Of a stretch of 64,000 nucleotides of DNA, positions 50,847 through 59,433 are shown in pieces. Position 1 is the stretch's first letter, and each line of letters opens with the position of its first letter. A program made the translations under genes and the position numbers. Source of the stretch: Azospirillum thiophilum (GTDB lineage Bacteria; Pseudomonadota; Alphaproteobacteria; Azospirillales; Azospirillaceae); contig NZ_CP012404.1 in the NCBI RefSeq assembly GCF_001305595.1, positions 558,001 through 622,000 on the forward strand, read 5' to 3'. The notes under the pieces were generated by a model that was not told the DNA's origin, ran no database searches, and saw nothing but the letters and a program-made list of their open reading frames with translations.

Positions 50847-51854
50847 CTACTCCGCCGCCTGCCCCATGCGCCCAACCTCCGCCCCCAAACTCTCCCGCGC
50901 GCGCCCGGCATACCACTCCACCACGCCGGGCAGGCCGGCGGAGAGCGGGATGCGCGGGGTGAAGCCCAGCGTGGTCAGCTTGGCGATGTCGGGGCTGCGG
51001 CGGTCGGTGCCGCCGGGAGCGGCCGGGCCGGGCATCACCTGGGCCTCGCGGCCGAGGCAGGCCACCGTGCGGCGGGCGAGGTCGGCGATGGTGACCTCCT
51101 CCGGGTTGCCGATGTGGTAGATGCCGAGATGCTCGCCCTTGCCGACCACCGTCACGATGCCGTCGACGGCGTCGTCGATGTGGACGAAGGCGCGGGTCTG
51201 GCGGCCGTCGCCCTGGATCGGGAAGGGCACGGCCCCGCTCGGGTGGGAGGCGATGGCCTCCACCGCGCGGCGGGAGAATTCCGGCACCACATGCTCCCAG
51301 CCCATGTCGGGGCCGTAGACGTTGTGCGGGCGGAAGATCGCCACGCGGTCGAAGCCGTTGCGCCCCCAGTTGATCGCCAGCAGCTCCGAGATCAGCTTGG
51401 AGCCGCCGTAGCTGTAGCGGGCGTTCAGCACGTCCGGCACCACCAGCGGCACGTCCTCCGGCGTCGGCACCACGGGCGGCGTCTGGTAGGCCTCCGAGGA
51501 GGACGCCACGACCAGATCGCCGACGCCGCCGGCGCGGCAGGCGTCCAGCACGTTCAGCATGCCGCGCACGCCGACGTCCAGCACCACCTCCGGCTTCTCG
51601 TAGAAATGCCGGGTGCCGTTGACGGCGGCCAGATGCAGCACGCCGTCGACGCCGCGCACCGCGCCCTGCACGGCGGCCGGGTCGCGGATGTCGCCCTGGA
51701 CGAACTCGACGTCCTCCAGCACGCCGGCAAGCCGTCCGGTGTGGCCGCGCGAGTTGTCGTCGAGCACGCGGACCCGGTGGCCGTCGCGGACCAGCCGGTG
51801 GACGAGAGCCGCGCCGATGAAGCCGCTGCCGCCGGTGACGAGATAGTGTTTCAT
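50847..51854 (-). CDS. NAD-dependent sugar epimerase/dehydratase
   Basis: The 335-residue protein is an extended short-chain dehydrogenase acting on a nucleotide sugar. It has the NAD loop YLVTGGSGFIGAALVHRLV, HLAAVNGTRHFYEKPE, the catalytic serine region VVASSSEAYQTPP and YSYGGSKLISELLAINW (Tyr-x-x-x-Lys), followed by RPHNVYGPDMGWEHVVPEF. The ATG at 51854 is immediately before the NAD loop. Reaction type (epimerase, decarboxylase or dehydratase) cannot be decided. It sits between the nucleotide-sugar dehydrogenase and fcl genes in the same operon and probably supplies a precursor for the polysaccharide. Confidence 0.88.
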   Translation of the reverse strand: MKHYLVTGGSGFIGAALVHRLVRDGHRVRVLDDNSRGHTGRLAGVLEDVEFVQGDIRDPAAVQGAVRGVDGVLHLAAVNGTRHFYEKPEVVLDVGVRGMLNVLDACRAGGVGDLVVASSSEAYQTPPVVPTPEDVPLVVPDVLNARYSYGGSKLISELLAINWGRNGFDRVAIFRPHNVYGPDMGWEHVVPEFSRRAVEAIASHPSGAVPFPIQGDGRQTRAFVHIDDAVDGIVTVVGKGEHLGIYHIGNPEEVTIADLARRTVACLGREAQVMPGPAAPGGTDRRSPDIAKLTTLGFTPRIPLSAGLPGVVEWYAGRARESLGAEVGRMGQAAE

Positions 51855-51882
51855 GGAAATGGAGTCCCTTCGGGCCGCGGGG

Positions 51883-53238
51883 TCAGGCGACATGCGCGTA
51901 GCGGGCGGTGCCGTGGCTGCCGAGCGCGACATAGGCGGTCCCATCCGGCAGATCGACGTCGCGGCTGTTGAAATTGTTCCAGAAGTCGTAGATCACCCCC
52001 GGCCGGTCCATCCGCTCGGCCAGATCGGGCAGCGGCATCGAGGTGAAGACCGGGTGGTTGTTCAGGATCACCGCAAGGTTGGCGCCCGACACCGCGTCGG
52101 ACATGTTGGCCGCCGGCTCCAGCCCGAAGGAGCGGATGTCGTCGGGGCGGACCACCGCGTCGAAGCCGCGCAGGCGGGCGGTGGGGAAGCGCCGACGCAG
52201 TTCCTCGAGCACCGGCCTGGCCATCGTGCCGCGCAGGTCGTCGGTCGCCGGCCGGCCCTTGAAGGCGAGCCCCATCAGGCTGATGGTCGGCACCTGCGGG
52301 AAGCCCTGCATCGACTGGGCGAGCTTGCCGAGGAAGTCGGCGACCTCGGCCGGCTGGCTTTCGTTGACGCGGCGTCCGGCGGCGGTGATCGCCATCTCCA
52401 CGCCGGCCTCGCGCGCCGCCTCGATCAGGATATGGGGATCCTTCTCCAGGCAGGGACCGCCGACCGGGCCGGGCAGCGGCAGGTTGGTGCGCGGATAGCC
52501 CAGCTTGCCGGCGCGCGCCACCTCGACCGCCGAGATCTCCATGGCGTTGCACAGCTTGGCGATCTCGTTGGAGAAGGCGAAGGTCACGTCGCGGTAGGTG
52601 TTGTCGACCAGCTTGATCAGCTCCGCCGTCTCCAGGGTGGAGACCTTGACTGTGGTCGGCGTCAGGAAGCCGAAGATCTGGGCGGCGCGGGTGGCGACGT
52701 CCATGCTTTCCGCCCCGATGATCTGCGGCAGCTGGTTCAGCTCCAGCAGCGCCTGCCCCTCCAGCGTGCGTTCCGGGCAGAAGGCGATGTCGAACCGCTT
52801 GCCGGTCGACCGCAGGATCGGCGCCACGACGTTGCGCGTGGTGCCGAGCTTGACGGTGGAGCGCAGGATGACGAGGTCGCCGTCGTTCAGGCAGGCGGCG
52901 ACCTGACGGGTCGCCGCCTCGATCATGTCGGTGCGGACCCGGCCGTCCTTGCCGAGCGGCGTCCCGACCGTGATGATGAAGACGCTGGCCTTGTCGCAGC
53001 CGTCATGGCTGCGGCTGAAGGTGAAGCGGCCGCGTGCCGTCACATGGCGCAGCTTTTCGGTCAGGCCCGGTTCGTGGAAGTGGGGATTGCCCCGGCCGAG
53101 CTGTTCGAGCACGTCCTGCCGCACCTCGACCCCATGCACCTGGAAGCCGGCGTCCGCCATCGCCACCGCCAGCGTCAGGCCGACATAGCCGAGCCCGAGG
53201 ACGCAGACGTTACGATCGGGAAAAGTCTTGGGAAGCAT
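51883..53238 (-). CDS. Nucleotide-sugar dehydrogenase (UDP-hexose/UDP-HexNAc type)
   Basis: The 451-residue enzyme makes a UDP-uronic acid by two-step oxidation. Features: NAD loop VCVLGLGYVGLTLAVAMA, VFIITVGTPLGKDGRV, FCPERTLEGQALLELNQLPQ and the catalytic cysteine in LPGPVGGPCLEKDPHIL, then LMGLAFKGRPATDDLRG. The PERTLEG...LPQIIG signature is closer to the WecC/WbpA group than to UDP-glucose dehydrogenase, although the substrate is not certain. It is the first gene of the reverse operon; the promoter must lie in the 53239-53653 gap. The downstream epimerase gene follows after 28 bases. Confidence 0.9.
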   Translation of the reverse strand: MLPKTFPDRNVCVLGLGYVGLTLAVAMADAGFQVHGVEVRQDVLEQLGRGNPHFHEPGLTEKLRHVTARGRFTFSRSHDGCDKASVFIITVGTPLGKDGRVRTDMIEAATRQVAACLNDGDLVILRSTVKLGTTRNVVAPILRSTGKRFDIAFCPERTLEGQALLELNQLPQIIGAESMDVATRAAQIFGFLTPTTVKVSTLETAELIKLVDNTYRDVTFAFSNEIAKLCNAMEISAVEVARAGKLGYPRTNLPLPGPVGGPCLEKDPHILIEAAREAGVEMAITAAGRRVNESQPAEVADFLGKLAQSMQGFPQVPTISLMGLAFKGRPATDDLRGTMARPVLEELRRRFPTARLRGFDAVVRPDDIRSFGLEPAANMSDAVSGANLAVILNNHPVFTSMPLPDLAERMDRPGVIYDFWNNFNSRDVDLPDGTAYVALGSHGTARYAHVA

Positions 53239-53653
53239 CGTCGCTCCTGCCGTTTGCTGTGGACCCGCCGCATGGAGCGGGCCGCCCGTGAGTTTGAAGA
53301 CGCCCTGCCTGCCCTGCCGGCGGAAACGCCGGAGAAGATGCAGGTGGAGATACTGCGAAATTCGAAATTGTTTTATTGTTGTGACTTCGCCGTGATGCTG
53401 AAGTAACCCGTTTCCGACGTTGTGCAGCGCGAAGTGTTTCAGAAATCACCATCCCATGAAAAGACTATGATTGCCGGTCACGGCCGTATTAATGGTACTA
53501 ACCCCGGCCGCTATCGAATGAATGCTTGGAGGCACCAACAGAGACGTTCGGAAGTGGTGCAATGGGCACAAAGAGATTCGCTGTCCGGTACAGGAAGTCC
53601 TGGTCTGCAGGAATCGGGGGGCGCCGTCACCGTCCCGCCCCCAAGATGCTCCG
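53239..53653. other. 415-bp intergenic region upstream of the polysaccharide operon
   Basis: No gene is supported here. The part from about 53350 to 53520 is less GC-rich than the surroundings and should hold the promoter for the dehydrogenase-to-glycosyltransferase operon on the reverse strand. I could not settle on a specific promoter, and no clear hairpin terminator for the flippase gene was identified, since that gene ends at the far side of the gap. Confidence 0.5.
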
Positions 53654-55099
53654 TCAGGCGGTGGCGCTGGCCAGCCGGCGCAACCGTTTCGGGCGCACCA
53701 GACCGGTCAGCACCGCGACCGCCGCATAGACCGCCACCATGACGACGCTGCCCAGCACGAAATGCACCAAGGGCGGCGCACGGTCGAACAGCGGGGCGGC
53801 GAAGCGGTCGAGCGCCAGTGCCGCGGCGATGGCCATGCCGGCGCACAGCAGCGCCCGCGCCGCGATCCCGCCATACAGCTCGCCGACCGCCCGGCGGTGG
53901 ATCCAGGCGATGGCGACCGTGGCCGCCAGCTCCGCCGTGAAGGTCGCCATCGCCGCACCCTCGATCCCGTAACGGGGGATCCACCAGACATTCAGCAGCG
54001 CGTTCAGCGCACCGCCGGACAGCATGGCGATCATGTAGCCGGTCTGCCTGTGCCAGACGAGCAGCGGGTTGCCCAGGATCATGTTGGCGTAGACCACCGC
54101 CGAGGCCAGCATCAGCAGCCGCAGCGCCAGCGTCGCCGGGGCGTAGGCATCGCCGAACAGCGTGCCCAGGATGACCGGCGCCAGGGTTAAGCCGCCGGCG
54201 ACCACCAGCCCGCCGACCGCGAGCATGACCGAGGCATAGGCACGCATCCGGTCGCGCATCGGCCCCAGCTCGCCATAGGCCGCCGCCAGCTGCGGCAGGA
54301 AGGCGTTCATCACGATGTTGCCGACCAGATTGGCCAGCGTCTGGATCTTCACCGCCGCGCTGTACCAGCCGACATCGGTATGCGGGGCGAGGAAGCCCAG
54401 CATCACCACGTCGAGATGGGTGAAGATCGCCCAGGCGAAGACGCCGACCGCCATCGGCGTCGCGGCGGCCAGGATCTCGCGCCAGACCTTCAGGTCGACC
54501 CGCGGGCGCAGCGTGCCGAAGTCGCGGCGGAAACGGCCGATCATCACCAGCGCGTTGACGGTGATGGATCCGCCGGTGATGGCGGCGGCGGTGATGGCAT
54601 CCTCAGGGCCGCGCACCAGCAGGAAGACGAGCAGCATGGATCCGATGGAGGTGCCGATCTCCCGCGTGGCGATCACCCCCATCTTCTCGGTCGCCTGGTA
54701 AACAAAGTCGAGCACCAAAGCGTTCCCGAGAAGCTGGACCGCCTGCACCAGAAGAACCGCCTTCACCGCCATCGGCTTGTCCAGCGACAGGATGAAGGCG
54801 GCATAGAGCGCGCCGACGATCAGCGCCAGCACGGTGCGCAGGGTCAGCACATGCTCCGACAGCCGGGCCGCCTGGTCGCGGTCCCGCGCGATCTCCCGGA
54901 TGGCGTAGGTGGACAGGCCCATGTTCACGAACAGCGCCGCATAGGCCATCAGCGAGGTGCCGAAGCCCAGCACGCCGAAGCTGTCCGGACCCAGCACCCG
55001 GGCGGTCCAGGCGGCGGTGACCAGCCCGCTCGCCATCGTCGCCGCCTTCGCGGCGGCCAGGGCCCGGATGTTCTGGAAGATACGGCGGCCAGCGGTCAT
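53654..55099 (-). CDS. Wzx-type polysaccharide flippase
   Basis: The 481-residue membrane protein is of the oligosaccharide flippase (polysaccharide synthase, MATE-like) family with about 12-14 predicted helices. It begins RIFQNIRALAAAKAATMASG and has AWTARVLGPDSFGVLGFG, the typical first-helix signature, then ALFVNMGLSTYAIREIARD. It would move lipid-linked repeat units across the inner membrane. The ATG at 55099 is 50 bases after the stop of the co-polymerase gene on the same strand. No polymerase (Wzy) gene is in the window, so the Wzy-dependent route is inferred from this gene and its neighbour. Confidence 0.9.
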   Translation of the reverse strand: MTAGRRIFQNIRALAAAKAATMASGLVTAAWTARVLGPDSFGVLGFGTSLMAYAALFVNMGLSTYAIREIARDRDQAARLSEHVLTLRTVLALIVGALYAAFILSLDKPMAVKAVLLVQAVQLLGNALVLDFVYQATEKMGVIATREIGTSIGSMLLVFLLVRGPEDAITAAAITGGSITVNALVMIGRFRRDFGTLRPRVDLKVWREILAAATPMAVGVFAWAIFTHLDVVMLGFLAPHTDVGWYSAAVKIQTLANLVGNIVMNAFLPQLAAAYGELGPMRDRMRAYASVMLAVGGLVVAGGLTLAPVILGTLFGDAYAPATLALRLLMLASAVVYANMILGNPLLVWHRQTGYMIAMLSGGALNALLNVWWIPRYGIEGAAMATFTAELAATVAIAWIHRRAVGELYGGIAARALLCAGMAIAAALALDRFAAPLFDRAPPLVHFVLGSVVMVAVYAAVAVLTGLVRPKRLRRLASATA

Positions 55100-55149
55100 T
55101 CACGGGCTCATCAATGGTGGAAAGCTCACGGAACACGGAAGGGAGTTCC

Positions 55150-57411
55150 TCAATTCGCGTAGTACCGGCGATAGCCGTGGTAGCGGCCGCTGTCGGGGAA
55201 CTCGTACTGGGCATGGCGGCGGGCATCGACCTGGCTGAACAGCACGCCGACCACCTCGCCGCCGGCCTCCACCACCTCCTTCAGCCCGGCCATCGCGGTA
55301 CCGCGCTTGGTCAGGCCCCAGCGGACGATGAAGACGGTCTGGTCGGCCAGCGCCGCCAGCAGCTTGCCTTCCGACACCGCCAGCACCGGCGGCGAGTCCA
55401 GCACGACGCGGTCGTAGTTGACCGACAGCCGCGACAGCAGCTGATGCATGCCGGACGACCCCAGGCTGTCCTGCGGCAGGGCCCGGCCATGGCCGGCGGA
55501 GATGACATGCAGGCCGGTGCGCGGATCGACCTGGATCGCCTCCTCCAGCGCCACGGTTCCCGCCAGCACCTCCGACAGGCCACGGTCGTTGGACAGGCCG
55601 AGCATCTCGTGCAGGCATTTGCGCCGCAGGTCGCAATCGACCAGGATCGTCCGCTGGCCGGCGTTGGCGCAGGTGCGGGCGAAGGCCGCGGCGACGGAGC
55701 TCTTGCCCTCGCCGGGAACCGACGAGCTGAACAGGATCACCCGGTGCCGCCCGTCCGGATTGGCGAGCAGCAGCGAGGTGCGCAGGTTCTGCATCGACTC
55801 CGCGAAGGCCGAGACCGGCTTGTCGACGATGTAGCTGGCCGGGGCTCCGCCGAAGCGCGGGATGCGCGGGACGATGCCGAGGCTGCGCACGCCGGTGGCC
55901 AGTTCGAACTGGTGCGGGCTGCGGAAGCCGCCGTCGGACCGTTCGCGCAGCATGGCCAGCAGCACGCCGATCGTCCCCGACGCCACCAGCGCCAGCAGCA
56001 GGATCAGCTTGCGGTTGGGCTGCGACGGGTCGAGCGGGATCGACGCCTCCGACACGATGCGGGCATCGGGCTGGCGCATGTCGGTCTGCGCCGCGATCTG
56101 CTGCGAGCGGGTCAGCAGCGATTCATACATCGCCTGGGCGGTGCTGGCGTCGCGTTCCAGCGTGCGCAGGCCGACGGTCGCCTGCTGCTGCTCGTTCTGC
56201 CTGGCCTCCGCCTGGTCCAGGCTGGCCTTCAACGCCTGCTCGCGGCCCTTCGCCATCTCGACCTCGTTGCCGAGGTTGGCGACGATCTTGCCGACATCCG
56301 CCCTGATCTGGCCCTGCAGGTCGCGCAGCTGGCTCTGCAGCGCCTGCAGCATCGGGTGCCGGTTGCCATAACGGTTGGTGGCGTCGGCGATCTGCCGCTG
56401 CAGATCGACCTCGCGCTCGCGCAGTGCCTGGATCAGCGGCGAGCCCAGCACCTCGCCGACCGCCGATGCGCCGCGCGGCGAGTTGGCCATCGCCGTGACG
56501 TCGCGCAGCTTGCTCTCCGCCTCCTGCCGCTTGGTGCGGGTCAGGATATAGTCGGCGTTGAGCTGGCTCAGCTGCTGGCCGACCACCGTGCTCTCATTGG
56601 TCGAGGAGACGGTCAGCCCATGCTGGGTGCGGTATTTCTCCACCGCGTCGCCGGTGGTTTGGGCCTCCTTGCGCAGGTCGCCCAGCCGCTCCTCCAGCCA
56701 TTGGGTGGCGCGCTTGGACGCCTTGAACTTCTCGTCGAGCTGGTCGACCAGATAGAGGTCGGCCATGGTGTTGGCGATCTGCGACGCCTTGCGCGGATCC
56801 TCGCTGTCGAAGCTGACGGCGATGACGTAGGAGCGGCCCTGCGGCCGGACCGAGGTGTTGTCGAGCACCGCGTTGACCACCGAGGTCATCTGGTTGCGCT
56901 CGATCTCGTCGGGCGACAGCGGCACCTCGCCGGACTGTTTCCAGCTGTCGGGGATCCAGTTGCGCGGGTTCATCGCCACCAGCCAGCCCGGCGGCGGCGG
57001 ACGCAGTGCGGCGTTGAATTCCGGATCCTTCGTCAGCCCCAGCTTCGTCACCACCTTCTCGGCGAAGGCCGGCGATTTCAGGATCGCGACCTCGCTCTGC
57101 AGCGCGCTGATGTCGGGGGTCATGTCGGACACCACGCCCTCGAAATTGAGGACGGTGTTCTTGCGATGCTCGACCATGATCAGGGTTTCGGCCGTGTAGA
57201 GCGGCGTCATGCGGAACGCGACCAGGGCCGCCAGCCCGGTGCCGAACACGATCGCCATGCCGATCAGCAGCTTGTGCCGCCGCAGCAGCCCGGTGGTCCG
57301 GCGCACCGCGCTGGCGGCGCTGGCCGACAGGTCGTAGGATACGGAACCGGCCCCCCGCCGGGTTTCAGGGGTATGACGACGGGGCTGTTCCTGAAGTTCC
57401 TGGGTGGCCAA
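55150..57411 (-). CDS. Polysaccharide co-polymerase with BY-type tyrosine kinase domain (Wzc/GumC type)
   Basis: The 753-residue protein controls chain length and export. The N-terminal Wzz domain lies between two membrane helices (first LLIGMAIVFGTGLAALVAF near residue 48; second LILLLALVASGTIGVLLAML near 470), with a long coiled coil around residues 200-430. The C-terminal ATPase has Walker A SSSVPGEGKSSVAAAFA, Walker A' ILVDCDLRRKCLHEMLG and Walker B VVLDSPPVLA, and a short tyrosine-rich tail (YHGYRRYYAN). The start is TTG at 57411 with GAGGAGG at good spacing. It is first in a two-gene unit with the flippase. Confidence 0.92.
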   Translation of the reverse strand: MATQELQEQPRRHTPETRRGAGSVSYDLSASAASAVRRTTGLLRRHKLLIGMAIVFGTGLAALVAFRMTPLYTAETLIMVEHRKNTVLNFEGVVSDMTPDISALQSEVAILKSPAFAEKVVTKLGLTKDPEFNAALRPPPPGWLVAMNPRNWIPDSWKQSGEVPLSPDEIERNQMTSVVNAVLDNTSVRPQGRSYVIAVSFDSEDPRKASQIANTMADLYLVDQLDEKFKASKRATQWLEERLGDLRKEAQTTGDAVEKYRTQHGLTVSSTNESTVVGQQLSQLNADYILTRTKRQEAESKLRDVTAMANSPRGASAVGEVLGSPLIQALREREVDLQRQIADATNRYGNRHPMLQALQSQLRDLQGQIRADVGKIVANLGNEVEMAKGREQALKASLDQAEARQNEQQQATVGLRTLERDASTAQAMYESLLTRSQQIAAQTDMRQPDARIVSEASIPLDPSQPNRKLILLLALVASGTIGVLLAMLRERSDGGFRSPHQFELATGVRSLGIVPRIPRFGGAPASYIVDKPVSAFAESMQNLRTSLLLANPDGRHRVILFSSSVPGEGKSSVAAAFARTCANAGQRTILVDCDLRRKCLHEMLGLSNDRGLSEVLAGTVALEEAIQVDPRTGLHVISAGHGRALPQDSLGSSGMHQLLSRLSVNYDRVVLDSPPVLAVSEGKLLAALADQTVFIVRWGLTKRGTAMAGLKEVVEAGGEVVGVLFSQVDARRHAQYEFPDSGRYHGYRRYYAN

Positions 57412-57686
57412 AGGGTCCTCCTCGCGTAACGACCAGAAGCGCGGCCATAGGATCGACCGTTCGCCCGACCCTCCGTTCCGGCCAGCGGCTGCTGTCCGGC
57501 GGTCGGGCTCGGCGGTTCGTCCGATTGGCTGAAACGCAGTGTTAGTCCAGCCGTTGCATCGGCCATCCAGCGCATGCGGCGAGCAAGGGGCGCGCAGTGG
57601 GTAGTCTTCCTGGCCCTGTTGCAGTGCAGTATGGACCGTCGCAGCCGGACGGGGGATGATGGGGCCTACTCGAAAGGACAGGGATC

Positions 57687-58370
57687 ATGACGCGCGAACG
57701 CACCGGTTGGGCCGCGGAAATGCCTGGGCTTTTCCCCGCATTGGCAAGGCTGGAGCCGGATCAGGCTGCCTATCTCGGCACTGCAGGCCGGCGGGTGGAG
57801 GTTCCGCGCGGCACCGTCCTGTTCCGCGCCGGCGACCGTTGCCACACCTTCCTGATGGTTCTGGACGGCGCGGTGCGGGTGCAGATGACCTCGGAGACCG
57901 GGCGGGAGATCGTGCTGTACCGCGTCGCCCGCGGCGAGACCTGCATCGTCACCACCGCCTGCCTGCTGACCGATGCCCCCTATGGTGCCGAGGCGGTGGC
58001 GGAGACCGACATCGACGCGGTGGCGCTGGCGGCCGGCCCGTTCCACGAGCTGGTGGCGCGCTCCGCCGCCTTCCGCGACTTCGTCTTCGCCTCTTTCGGC
58101 ACCCGGCTGACCGGCATGATGATGCTGATCGAGGAGGTCGCCTTCGGCCGCATCGACCTGCGCCTCGCGCGGTTCCTGGCCGACCGCCGCGACGCGGCCG
58201 GCGGGCTGGACATCACCCACCAGGCGCTCGCCGTGGAGCTGGGCACCGCGCGCGAGGTGGTGAGCCGCCAGTTGAAGGAGTTCGAGCGCCGCGGGCTGGT
58301 GGCCTTGTCGCGCGGCCGGATCCAGGTGCCGGACCCGGCGGCGCTGCTGGCGCTGGCGGAGGAGCGGTGA
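57687..58370 (+). CDS. Crp/Fnr-family transcriptional regulator
   Basis: The 227-residue protein has an N-terminal cyclic-nucleotide-type beta barrel (VEVPRGTVLFRAGDRCHTFL, then LDGAVRVQM and GREIVLYRVARGETC), a dimer helix and a C-terminal winged helix (ITHQALAVELGTAREVVSRQ, LKEFERRGLVALSRGRIQV). The recognition helix reads E-V-V-S-R, the FNR-type E-x-x-S-R pattern that reads TTGAT/C half-sites. The N-terminal four-cysteine cluster of true FNR is absent, so it is more like DNR/NnrR or another redox or NO-responsive member. It precedes a DUF2892 gene and could also act on the nnrS box. Confidence 0.9.
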   Translation: MTRERTGWAAEMPGLFPALARLEPDQAAYLGTAGRRVEVPRGTVLFRAGDRCHTFLMVLDGAVRVQMTSETGREIVLYRVARGETCIVTTACLLTDAPYGAEAVAETDIDAVALAAGPFHELVARSAAFRDFVFASFGTRLTGMMMLIEEVAFGRIDLRLARFLADRRDAAGGLDITHQALAVELGTAREVVSRQLKEFERRGLVALSRGRIQVPDPAALLALAEER

Positions 58371-58427
58371 GGGCGGCGGCGGTTCGATGCCGGGACGTGC
58401 AGGGGCTGCTGCCCGGACCTGCCTCCC

Positions 58428-58444
58428 CTGTGACTCCGTCACAG
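58428..58444. promoter_or_regulatory. 17-bp palindrome upstream of the DUF2892 gene
   Basis: CTGTGAC-TCC-GTCACAG is a perfect palindrome 58 bases after the Crp/Fnr-family gene and 70 bases before the DUF2892 ATG. TGTGA...TCACA halves resemble Crp/Fnr-family sites, although the odd spacing differs from the standard 16-base CRP core. It may be bound by the regulator just upstream. Confidence 0.5.
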
Positions 58445-58514
58445 ACGGCAAGCCCAGCCGCGGCATAAACAATAGTCATGCGGGGACGAGCGTTTCCCGT
58501 GCCATCGCCTCAAC

Positions 58515-58733
58515 ATGACGGGTGCCGCCATGAATTGCCGCAACATGGGACCGGTCGATCGCGCGTTGCGCGCCATCGTCGGGCTGATCCTGATTTCGCT
58601 GACCGTCGTCGGCCCGCAGACCCTGTGGGGACTGGTCGGGCTGGTGCCGCTGCTGACCGCCGTCGCCGGCTTCTGCCCGGCCTACACGCTGCTGGGCATC
58701 AAGACCTGCCGGACGGAAAACCGCATGGTCTGA
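58515..58733 (+). CDS. DUF2892 inner-membrane protein
   Basis: The 72-residue protein belongs to the DUF2892 family (membrane half of YgaP-like proteins), with the hallmark NMGPVDRALRAIVGLILISL and two membrane helices; the C-terminal region has conserved cysteines in GFCPAYTLLGIKTC. The function is unknown; relatives are often near rhodanese or sulfur and stress genes. An alternative start at 58530 (MNCRNMG) would remove five residues. It follows a Crp/Fnr-family gene with a palindrome between, so it is a likely target of that regulator. A hairpin terminator follows. Confidence 0.88.
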   Translation: MTGAAMNCRNMGPVDRALRAIVGLILISLTVVGPQTLWGLVGLVPLLTAVAGFCPAYTLLGIKTCRTENRMV

Positions 58734-58758
58734 TGCCGCCATATCACGGACATGCCGA

Positions 58759-58785
58759 AACGGCCCGCCCCCCTGGCGGGCCGTT
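58759..58785. terminator. Bidirectional hairpin terminator between DUF2892 gene and regA
   Basis: AACGGCCCGCC and GGCGGGCCGTT form a perfect 11-base stem with a five-base loop in the 94-base gap between two convergent genes. The AA/TT at the base of the stem is too short for a T tract. Confidence 0.7.
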
Positions 58786-58827
58786 CGCATTCCGGCGGAA
58801 GACGCCGACGGAAGACGCCGGCCGCGG

Positions 58828-59424
58828 TCAGGCGCGCGGGGCGTGCTTGTTCAGGATGCGCTGGAGCGTGCGGCGGTGCATCTTCAGGCGGCGCGCGGTT
58901 TCCGACACGTTGCGCTCGCACTGCTCGAAGACGCGCTGGATGTGCTCCCAGCGCACGCGGTCGGCCGACATCGGGTTTTCCGGCGGCTGGGGCAGCGGGC
59001 GGCCGTCGGCCAGCAGGGCCGATTCCACGGCGTCGGCGTCGGCGGGCTTGGGCAGGTAATCGACCGCGCCGGCCTTCACCGCCGCGACCGCGGTGGCGAT
59101 GTTGCCGTAGCCGGTCAGCATGACGACGCGGGCGTCGGGACGGGCGTCGCGCAGGGCCGACACCACGTCCAGCCCGTTGCCGTCGCCGAGCCGCAGGTCG
59201 ACCACCGCGAAGGCGGGGGCCGATTCCTGCGCCACCTCGATGCCGAGCTGCACGCTGTCGACCGCCACCACGTTGAAGCCGCGCTTCTCCATGGCGCGGG
59301 CGAGCCGCGTGCGGAAGGGGGCATCGTCGTCGACGATCAGGAGGCTGCGGGTGACGTCGCCAGTGAAGGTCAGTTTGACGGCATCGCCCGACAGCAGGTC
59401 ATCGGTTGTTTTGAGGGTGTCCAC
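58828..59424 (-). CDS. regA: Redox response regulator RegA/PrrA/ActR
   Basis: RegA is the DNA-binding partner of the RegB kinase and controls photosynthesis, respiration, nitrogen and carbon metabolism in response to redox state. The 198-residue protein has a receiver domain (SLLIVDDDAPFRTRLARAME; phospho-aspartate in AVVDLRLGDGNGLDV; lysine in DYLPKPADAD), a short proline linker (PLPQPPENP) and the highly conserved Fis-type helix-turn-helix CERNVSETARRLKMHRRTLQ near the C-terminus. The start is GTG at 59424 with GAGG upstream. It lies 9 bases after regB on the same strand, so the pair is co-transcribed here. Confidence 0.95.
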   Translation of the reverse strand: MDTLKTTDDLLSGDAVKLTFTGDVTRSLLIVDDDAPFRTRLARAMEKRGFNVVAVDSVQLGIEVAQESAPAFAVVDLRLGDGNGLDVVSALRDARPDARVVMLTGYGNIATAVAAVKAGAVDYLPKPADADAVESALLADGRPLPQPPENPMSADRVRWEHIQRVFEQCERNVSETARRLKMHRRTLQRILNKHAPRA

Positions 59425-59433
59425 CGCAAAACC

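Noticed and set aside
48450..51971. Long forward open frame opposite the glycosyltransferase, fcl and epimerase genes
   Set aside because: It spans several genes of known family on the other strand and has typical shadow composition.
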